This document shows positions 1-5,201 of a stretch of 9,061 nucleotides of DNA, one piece after another. The notes under the pieces were generated by a model. That model was not told where the DNA came from. It did no database searches and was given only the letters and a program-made list of their open reading frames with translations. Within the stretch, counting starts at the first letter, position 1. Each line of letters opens with the position of its first letter. The stretch comes from SZAS-79 sp038211455 (GTDB lineage: Bacteria; Pseudomonadota; Gammaproteobacteria; Burkholderiales; SG8-39), in NCBI GenBank assembly GCA_038211455.1, contig JBBQVP010000175.1, forward strand, positions 1-9,061. The letters are read 5' to 3'. Position numbers and translations under genes: made by a program.

Positions 1-1730
1 CAGCAGGGCGTTACTCGGACGCCTACATGGTCAACTGGGAATCGAACGTCTTTCCCGGAATCCTTGGACGCACTTGTGACCGCCCGTGCGAGCCGGCGTG
101 TCGTCGTGGTCGCGTCGAAGAGGAAAACCTCGCCAAGGCGGAACCGGTTGCAATCTGCAGGCTTAAGCGCGTGGCCGCGGACAACAAGGACGACATCACC
201 GGACGCCTTCCGAAAGCCGGCAAGAAGAACGGCAAGCGTATCGCGTGCATCGGGGCGGGACCGGCCTCCCTTACGTTGGCGCGCGACCTGGTGCCGCTCG
301 GCTACCACGTGGTGGTTTACGAGGCGGACGCCAAAGCCGGCGGGTTCATGCGCACGCAGGTGCCGCGGTTCCGGCTACCCGAGGCGGTGATCGACGAGGA
401 AACGGGCTACATCCTCGACATGGGCGTCGAGTTGCGCGGCGGCAAACGGATCGATTCTCTCAAGGAAGTGCTGGCCGAGGGTTACGACGCCGTATTTGTC
501 GGTACGGGTGCGCCGCGCGGGCGCGATCTCGACATCCCGGGGCGCCACGAAGCCGCAAAGAACGTTCACATCGGGATCGACTGGCTGTCGTCCGTGTCCT
601 TCGGGCATATCGAGAAGATCGGCCGTCGCGTGATCGTGCTGGGCGGGGGAAATACCGCGATGGACTGCTGCCGTTCCTCAAGGCGCATGGGGGGCGAGGA
701 CGTAAAGGTCATTGTGCGTTCGGGCTTTGACGAGATGAAGGCGTCTCCCTGGGAGAAGGAGGACGCGATTCACGAAGGCATACCGATCCTCAATTTCATG
801 GTGCCCAAAGCGTTCGTCCATGCGGGTGGCAGGCTCACGGGGATGACCTTTGAGAAGGTGAAGGCGATCTACGATGTCAACAACCGCCGCAGCCTGGTGC
901 CGACGGGCGAGCCGGACGAACTGGTCGAATGCGACGACGTGTTGATTGCGGTCGGCCAGGAAAATGCGTTTCCCTGGATCGAGAAGGACCTCGGCCTGAC
1001 ATTCGACAAATGGGGCATGCCGGTGGTCGACCCGGTGACCATGCAGTCTTCGATACCGCGCGTGTTTTTCGGCGGTGATGCCGCATTCGGCCCGAAGAAC
1101 ATCATCTGGGCTGTCGCGCACGGCCATGAGGCGGCGGTTTCGATCGACAAGATGCTCTCCGGCGAGGACATCGCCGAGCGGCCGGATCCCAACGTCCGCA
1201 TGCTTTCTCAGAAGATGGGCATCCACGAATGGAGCTATGACAACGACGTGTCGCCGGAGGAGCGCAATGTCGTGCCCTGGGCGGCGGCGGAAATGACGCT
1301 GAAGAGCATCAAGATCGAGGTCGAACTGGGCTTTGACCCGCAGACCGGATTCAAGGAAGCGCAGCGCTGCCTCAACTGCGACGTGCAGACCGTGTTCACG
1401 AAGGACGCGTGTATCGAGTGCGACGCCTGCGTTGATATCTGCCCAATGGACTGCATTACCTTCACGCAGAACGGCGAGGAGGGCGACCTCCGAGGGCGCC
1501 TCACCGCGCCGTCGCTGAACCTGGTACAGGATCTGTACGTGTCGGACTCCCTGAAAACAGGGCGCGTTATGATCAAGGACGAGGACGTTTGCCTGCATTG
1601 CGGGTTGTGCGCCGAGCGCTGCCCGACCGGCGCTTGGGACATGCAGAAGTTCCTCATCGAGATGACCCATGCCGGACCGGCTTGCAGGCCCCAGGCACGC
1701 GGCAAGGAAAAAGTCAGGAGGGCCGCATGA
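1..1730 (+). CDS. GltD-like FAD/NAD(P) oxidoreductase with C-terminal 2[4Fe-4S] ferredoxin domain (5' partial)
   Basis: Flavoprotein subunit that probably moves electrons between the KorAB oxidoreductase encoded next to it and NADP(H) and/or ferredoxin in the cytoplasm. The frame is open from base 3, and the residues before the ATG at 27 (AGRYSDAY) continue the conserved N-terminal domain, so that ATG is internal and the true start lies upstream. Numbered from ATG 27 (567 residues), the visible parts are: a GltD-type N-terminal Fe-S domain with C17, C21, C25 and C44; an FAD Rossmann motif GAGPAS at 76-81; an NAD(P) Rossmann motif GGGNTAMD at 206-213; a second FAD contact GGDAAFGPKNI at 349-359; a CxxC pair at 448/451; and two [4Fe-4S] motifs, C462/465/468/472P and C522/525/528/532P. 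The stop overlaps the korA start (ATGA). Known relatives are the beta subunit of glutamate synthase and the flavoprotein subunit of the Azoarcus evansii 2-oxoglutarate:NADP+ oxidoreductase. A GltB partner is not present here, which argues against glutamate synthase. Confidence 0.88.
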   Translation, partial: AGRYSDAYMVNWESNVFPGILGRTCDRPCEPACRRGRVEEENLAKAEPVAICRLKRVAADNKDDITGRLPKAGKKNGKRIACIGAGPASLTLARDLVPLGYHVVVYEADAKAGGFMRTQVPRFRLPEAVIDEETGYILDMGVELRGGKRIDSLKEVLAEGYDAVFVGTGAPRGRDLDIPGRHEAAKNVHIGIDWLSSVSFGHIEKIGRRVIVLGGGNTAMDCCRSSRRMGGEDVKVIVRSGFDEMKASPWEKEDAIHEGIPILNFMVPKAFVHAGGRLTGMTFEKVKAIYDVNNRRSLVPTGEPDELVECDDVLIAVGQENAFPWIEKDLGLTFDKWGMPVVDPVTMQSSIPRVFFGGDAAFGPKNIIWAVAHGHEAAVSIDKMLSGEDIAERPDPNVRMLSQKMGIHEWSYDNDVSPEERNVVPWAAAEMTLKSIKIEVELGFDPQTGFKEAQRCLNCDVQTVFTKDACIECDACVDICPMDCITFTQNGEEGDLRGRLTAPSLNLVQDLYVSDSLKTGRVMIKDEDVCLHCGLCAERCPTGAWDMQKFLIEMTHAGPACRPQARGKEKVRRAA

Positions 1731-3580
1731 AGCCCGGAATAAAGCCGATCGAAGCCGTCAACGACTTCGTGATCAAATTCGCCAACGTCAACGGCTCGGG
1801 ATCGGCCTCTGCGAACGAACTGTTCGCCAAATCGATACTCCGGATGGGCGTGCCGGTGAGTCCGCGCAATATCTTCCCCTCCAACATCCAGGGCCTGCCG
1901 ACCTGGTACGAAGTCCGGGTGACCGAGAAAGGCTGGCTCGGGCGGCGCGGTGGGGTGGACCTGATGGTTGCGATGAATCCGCAGACCTGGAATGCGGACC
2001 TGAAAGAGATCGAGCCTGGCGGCTACCTGTTCTACGACAACAGCAAGCCGCTGCCAGCTTCGAAATTCCGCGACGACATCACCGTGATCGGCCTTCCGCT
2101 CACTGAAATCTGCAATGCGACCTATACCGACCCGCGCCAGCGCCAGTTGTTCAAGAACATCATCTATATCGGCGCGCTTTCGGCTCTGCTCGATATGGAT
2201 GCGGGCGCGATTGCCGAACTGATCGGCGAGCAGTACAAGGGCAAGGAGAAGCTGCTCAAGCCGAACCTGCACGCTTTGCAGTTGGGCCGCGACTTCGCGA
2301 TGCAGAACCTGAAATACCCCATCGGGCTGCGCGTGAAGCAGGCCGACAACGTGGGCAACAAGATATTCGTCGATGGCAACAGCGCGGCGGGTCTGGGCTG
2401 CGTCTATGGCGGAGCGACGGTGTGTGCCTGGTATCCCATCACGCCATCGTCATCGCTCGCGGAGGCGTTCGAGCGCTACTGCTCGAAGCTGCGCCTGGAC
2501 AAGGACACTGGCAAGCGGCGCTATGCGATCGTGCAGGCAGAGGATGAACTTGCGTCCGTGGGCATGGTGGTGGGAGCCGGCTGGAACGGTGCCCGAGCCT
2601 TTACCGCAACCTCGGGCCCCGGTGTATCGCTGATGACCGAATTCATCGGCTTGGCCTATTTCGCAGAGATTCCAATCACGATCATCGATGTGCAGCGCGG
2701 CGGACCATCCACCGGCATGCCTACGCGCACCCAGCAGTCCGATATCCTCGCCTGCGCCTACGCCTCGCACGGCGACACCAAGCACGTGCTGCTCTTCCCG
2801 GAGGACCCGCACGAGTGCTTCGATCATGCGGCGGCGGCGCTGGACCTCGCGGACCGGCTGCAGACGCCGGTATTCGTGATGACCGACCTCGACATCGGGA
2901 TGAACCAGCGGCTGTGCGAACCATTCGAATGGGACGACAGCAGGACTTACGACCGCGGCAAGGTCATGACCCGCGAGATGCTCGATGAAGGGCGCGAATT
3001 CGGCCGCTACCTCGACGTGGACGGGGACGGAATCCCTTTCCGCACCTATCCCGGGACGCACCCCAACAAGGGAGGCTACTTCACGCGCGGCACGACGAAG
3101 AACGCCTATGCGACCTACTCGGAGGCGGGGCCGGACTACATTTACAACGTGCAGCGCCTGCTGCGAAAGTTTGAAACCGCCAAGGGACTCGTGCCCCAGC
3201 CCGTCGTGCGCGAGGCTGCTCAGAAGACGCGCTTCGGCGTGATCTACTACGGATCGACCAGTCCCGCGATGAACGAAGCGATCGAGTCGCTCGAGGCGCA
3301 GGGAGTGCAGGTCGACACGATGCGCGTGCGCGCGTTTCCGTTCCCGGATTCGGTCGCGGATTTCATCCTCGATCACGAGCAGTGCTTTGTCGTCGAGCAG
3401 AACAGGGATGCCCAGCTGCGCGGCCTCATCGTGAACGAACTGAACATCGATCCGGCGCGCGTGATGCCGATACTGCACTATGACGGGACGCCGATCACGG
3501 CGCGCTTCATTACCGCTGAAGTCGGCGAGCAGGTGCGGCTGATGAATGTCGAGCCGCTCAAGAAGGGAAAGGCCGCCTGA
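1727..3580 (+). CDS. korA: 2-oxoglutarate (2-oxoacid):ferredoxin oxidoreductase, fused gamma-alpha subunit
   Basis: Large subunit of a TPP-dependent 2-oxoacid:acceptor oxidoreductase, which makes acyl-CoA and CO2 from a 2-oxoacid and CoA and releases two low-potential electrons. The start is the ATG at 1727, preceded by AGGAGG (1716-1721) with a 5-nt spacer and overlapping the upstream stop as ATGA. The frame is open further upstream, but that part is inside the flavoprotein gene. The protein has 617 residues. The N-terminal gamma domain (about 12-200) carries NGSGSASAN at 22-30, the variant nucleotide/CoA-site loop of this subfamily. The alpha domain follows, with YPITPSS at 236-242, the likely TPP-activating glutamate in QAEDE (E272) and the SGPG-SLMTE segment near 296-305. 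A C-terminal domain-II-like region (about 500-600) ends the protein. No ferredoxin module is present, as in the Halobacterium-type enzymes. The size agrees with the 66-kDa subunit reported for Thauera aromatica KGOR. Substrate is assigned by family resemblance; pyruvate or another 2-oxoacid cannot be excluded. Confidence 0.88.
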   Translation: MKPGIKPIEAVNDFVIKFANVNGSGSASANELFAKSILRMGVPVSPRNIFPSNIQGLPTWYEVRVTEKGWLGRRGGVDLMVAMNPQTWNADLKEIEPGGYLFYDNSKPLPASKFRDDITVIGLPLTEICNATYTDPRQRQLFKNIIYIGALSALLDMDAGAIAELIGEQYKGKEKLLKPNLHALQLGRDFAMQNLKYPIGLRVKQADNVGNKIFVDGNSAAGLGCVYGGATVCAWYPITPSSSLAEAFERYCSKLRLDKDTGKRRYAIVQAEDELASVGMVVGAGWNGARAFTATSGPGVSLMTEFIGLAYFAEIPITIIDVQRGGPSTGMPTRTQQSDILACAYASHGDTKHVLLFPEDPHECFDHAAAALDLADRLQTPVFVMTDLDIGMNQRLCEPFEWDDSRTYDRGKVMTREMLDEGREFGRYLDVDGDGIPFRTYPGTHPNKGGYFTRGTTKNAYATYSEAGPDYIYNVQRLLRKFETAKGLVPQPVVREAAQKTRFGVIYYGSTSPAMNEAIESLEAQGVQVDTMRVRAFPFPDSVADFILDHEQCFVVEQNRDAQLRGLIVNELNIDPARVMPILHYDGTPITARFITAEVGEQVRLMNVEPLKKGKAA

Positions 3581-3581
3581 C

Positions 3582-4637
3582 ATGACCTACATCGCAAAAC
3601 CCAGGCTACACCATCCGACACTGCCCACGAACAAGGTCGGATTCACGCGCCGCGACTACGAGGGCAAGATATCGACGCTCTGTGCGGGGTGCGGGCACGA
3701 TTCGATTTCGGCTTCGATCATCCAGGCTTGCTGGGAGATGGACATCGAACCGCACCGCGTTGCCAAGCTTTCAGGAATTGGTTGCAGCTCGAAGACGCCG
3801 GACTATTTCCTTGGCAGCTCGCACGGCTTCAACACGGTGCACGGTCGCATGCCGTCCGTTCTCACCGGCGCGAACCTCGCCAACCGGGATCTCCTTTACC
3901 TCGGCGTATCCGGCGACGGGGATTCGGCTTCGATCGGCATCGGCCAGTTTGCCCATGTGATGCGACGCGGAGTGAACATGGTCTATATCCTGGAAAACAA
4001 TGGGGTATACGGGCTTACCAAGGGCCAGTTCTCGGCAACGGCGGACGAGGGGTCACGGTCAAAGCGCGGAGTGGAGAATACCGACGCGCCGGTCGATACT
4101 GTGTCTCTCGCGCTGATCATGGGAGCGACCTTCGTCGCACGCAGCTTTTCCGGCGACAAGACGCAACTGGTGCCTATCATCAAGGCCGCGATCGCGCACA
4201 AGGGGGCGGCGTTCATTGATGTCGTGAGCCCCTGCGTGGCGTTCAACAACCACCCCGGCAGCACCAAGAGCTACGACTACGTGCGGGAGCATAACGAAGC
4301 GGTGAACCGCATCGATTTCATTCCCCGGAAAAGCGAGATCACGGTTGACTATCCCGAGGGCGAGGTTGTTGAAGTTGAACAGCACGACGGGAGTGTGCTG
4401 CGACTGCGAAAGATCCATCCCGAGTACGATCCGCGCGACAAGAATGCCGCGATGAACTACATCCTGGAGCATCAGGCCAAGGGGGAGATCGTGACAGGCC
4501 TCCTGTACGCCAAGCCGGATTCGGTCGACCTGCACGAGCACCTGAACACCGCGGAGATGGCATTTAATCGCTACAGCGCAAAGGAACTGTGCCCGGGGGC
4601 AGGGATCCTGGAACTGATGAACGAGTCGCTGCGCTGA
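3582..4637 (+). CDS. korB: 2-oxoglutarate (2-oxoacid):ferredoxin oxidoreductase, TPP-binding beta subunit
   Basis: Small catalytic subunit that binds thiamine diphosphate and one [4Fe-4S] cluster and pairs with KorA, probably as (alpha-beta)2. It starts at the ATG at 3582, one base after the korA stop, with AAAGG at 3568-3572 as a modest ribosome-binding site. An open frame 36 bases upstream lies inside korA and is not the start. The protein has 351 residues. The TPP/Mg motif runs from GDGDS (111-115) to ENNGVYG (138-144). Four cysteines in the family's cluster-binding pattern are visible: C34 and C37 (CAGC), C68 (GIGC) and C218 (SPC). HGR at 87-89 is also a conserved family signature. The C-terminal part (about 240-351) is the beta-subunit extension. 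The size fits the 34-kDa subunit of the T. aromatica enzyme, slightly larger. A strong terminator follows, so korB is the last gene of the operon. Confidence 0.9.
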   Translation: MTYIAKPRLHHPTLPTNKVGFTRRDYEGKISTLCAGCGHDSISASIIQACWEMDIEPHRVAKLSGIGCSSKTPDYFLGSSHGFNTVHGRMPSVLTGANLANRDLLYLGVSGDGDSASIGIGQFAHVMRRGVNMVYILENNGVYGLTKGQFSATADEGSRSKRGVENTDAPVDTVSLALIMGATFVARSFSGDKTQLVPIIKAAIAHKGAAFIDVVSPCVAFNNHPGSTKSYDYVREHNEAVNRIDFIPRKSEITVDYPEGEVVEVEQHDGSVLRLRKIHPEYDPRDKNAAMNYILEHQAKGEIVTGLLYAKPDSVDLHEHLNTAEMAFNRYSAKELCPGAGILELMNESLR

Positions 4638-4649
4638 GGGACGCGCAGC
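4628..4649 (+). other. Stem-loop over the korB stop codon
   Basis: Perfect 7-bp arms GCTGCGC (4628-4634) and GCGCAGC (4643-4649) enclose an 8-nt loop that contains the korB TGA (4635-4637). No T-run follows, so it is not a classical terminator. It could protect the mRNA 3' end or could be chance in GC-rich DNA. Confidence 0.4.
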
Positions 4650-4664
4650 CCTTCTCAGGGAAAC

Positions 4665-4688
4665 AAAAAAATCCGGAGGAATTCCGGA
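4665..4688 (-). terminator. Second rho-independent terminator downstream of the cold-shock gene (minus strand only)
   Basis: Read on the minus strand, the arms TCCGGA (4688-4683) and TCCGGA (4677-4672) enclose a 5-nt loop and are followed directly by seven Ts (4671-4665). On the plus strand the hairpin has no T-run after it, so it acts only for leftward transcription. It sits just behind the stronger bidirectional terminator and may catch read-through that would otherwise enter korB antisense. Confidence 0.6.
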
Positions 4689-4690
4689 AA

Positions 4691-4720
4691 CAAAAAAGCC
4701 CGGTTTCCCGGGCTTTTTTG
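4691..4720. terminator. Bidirectional rho-independent terminator between korB and the cold-shock gene
   Basis: Perfect 13-nt inverted repeat: CAAAAAAGCCCGG (4691-4703) and CCGGGCTTTTTTG (4708-4720) around the loop TTTC. The GC core is flanked by A6 on the left and T6 on the right, so it gives a hairpin plus U-run in both directions. It lies between two convergent genes and ends both korB (+) and the cold-shock gene (-). Confidence 0.93.
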
Positions 4721-4736
4721 TTGCTGCAAACCGACT

Positions 4737-4940
4737 CTAGATCGGCTTGATGTTCGTCGCCTGCTCGCCCTTCGGACCAGTGGTGACGTCGAAGGAGACT
4801 TTCTGGTTCTCCTTCAGGCTCTTGAAGCCCTCGCCGCTGATCGCGGAGAAGTGGGCAAACAGATCCTTGCCGCCGCCATCAGGGGTAATGAAGCCGAAGC
4901 CCTTCGCGTCGTTGAACCATTTCACGGTACCGGTAGCCAT
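4737..4940 (-). CDS. cspA: Cold-shock domain protein (CspA family)
   Basis: Small cytoplasmic single-stranded nucleic-acid-binding protein, an RNA chaperone/antiterminator with one cold-shock domain of the OB-fold type. It has 67 residues, the normal size. RNP1 is KGFGFI at 14-19 and RNP2 is DLFAHF at 26-31; the N-terminus MATGTVKWFND and the C-terminus ATNIKPI are typical of proteobacterial Csp proteins. The chosen ATG (4940-4938) has GAGGA eight bases upstream. A frame-matched ATG at 4955 would add five residues (MRKIE), but it overlaps that ribosome-binding site and is not conserved in type. The gene stands alone with its own promoter, a leader of about 130 nt and two terminators. Whether it is cold-induced or constitutive cannot be told from the protein; the paralogue letter (cspA versus others) is not certain. 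Confidence 0.95.
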   Translation of the reverse strand: MATGTVKWFNDAKGFGFITPDGGGKDLFAHFSAISGEGFKSLKENQKVSFDVTTGPKGEQATNIKPI

Positions 4941-5072
4941 CTCGATTTTCCTCACAAAGTTGATATTGGGCAGATGCCCGAATGCTGGAAGGTCAAGGGA
5001 AAAACGACGACCTGATGAGTACCGCTTCTGCGGTTACAACGGGACTGTACTTTCACTTCTTGAGAATCCTGC
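4941..5072 (-). promoter_or_regulatory. Long structured 5' leader of the cold-shock mRNA
   Basis: The predicted start of transcription near 5072 leaves about 130 nt of leader before the cspA ATG. In minus-strand order it holds a GTACAG (5050-5045) that resembles the core of the E. coli cold box, a hairpin ACCGC-AGAA-GCGGT (5034-5021), a looser stem AGGTC/GACCT (5013-5009 with 4994-4990), a hairpin GGGC-ATCT-GCCC (4979-4968) just before the ribosome-binding site, and then GAGGA. Long structured leaders are a known feature of cold-induced csp mRNAs. The structures are read by eye and not folded, and the cold-box match is only six bases, so it is weak. Confidence 0.4.
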
Positions 5073-5086
5073 AGCGTCGGTATACC
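5060..5086 (+). promoter_or_regulatory. Candidate kup promoter overlapping the csp promoter
   Basis: TTGAGA (5060-5065) and TATACC (5081-5086) with a 15-bp spacer, which is shorter than ideal. The -10 box shares the palindrome GGTATACC (5079-5086) with the csp promoter on the other strand. An alternative kup promoter is listed nearer the gene; which one is used cannot be decided by eye. Confidence 0.3.
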
Positions 5087-5107
5087 CCGGGTTACCGGTC
5101 TGGTCAA
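5079..5107 (-). promoter_or_regulatory. Sigma70-like promoter for the cold-shock gene
   Basis: On the minus strand, TTGACC (5107-5102; 5 of 6 to consensus) and TATACC (5084-5079; 4 of 6) are separated by exactly 17 bp. The expected transcription start is near 5072. This is the best promoter-like sequence in the intergenic region and is correctly placed and oriented for the csp gene. Confidence 0.6.
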
Positions 5108-5137
5108 GTAGATTCGCACGCATTCGCTACTGGCGAT

Positions 5138-5166
5138 TTGCCTTTACTGCGGTGCGGTATCAAAAT
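5138..5166 (+). promoter_or_regulatory. Alternative candidate kup promoter
   Basis: TTGCCT (5138-5143) and CAAAAT (5161-5166) with a 17-bp spacer, four of six matches in each box. Transcription would start near 5173. That would give a leader of about 30 nt before the TTG at 5202 and would rule out the upstream TTG at 5166 as the start codon. Confidence 0.3.
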
Positions 5167-5201
5167 TGCCCCCCTTCCGTCCGCATTCCACGAGTGTCTG
5201 T

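Noticed and set aside
678..1670. 330-codon open frame antisense to the flavoprotein gene
   Set aside because: The plus-strand frame shows unmistakable FAD, NAD(P) and Fe-S motifs; the antisense frame is a by-product of GC-rich codon use and matches no recognisable family.
1589..1726. Upstream extension of korA by 46 codons
   Set aside because: It lies wholly inside the flavoprotein's ferredoxin domain. The ATG at 1727 has a near-perfect ribosome-binding site and matches the family N-terminus.
2450..3583. 377-codon open frame antisense to korA
   Set aside because: Lies opposite strongly conserved korA, is rich in R, H and V as antisense frames are, and shows no domain motif.
4941..4955. Five-residue longer start for the cold-shock protein
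   Set aside because: The ATG at 4955 overlaps the GAGGA that serves the ATG at 4940, and Csp proteins of this type begin with MATGTVKWF.
5015..5017. ATG upstream of kup as a possible start
   Set aside because: It is in a different frame, and the kup frame is closed by a TAG at 5109.
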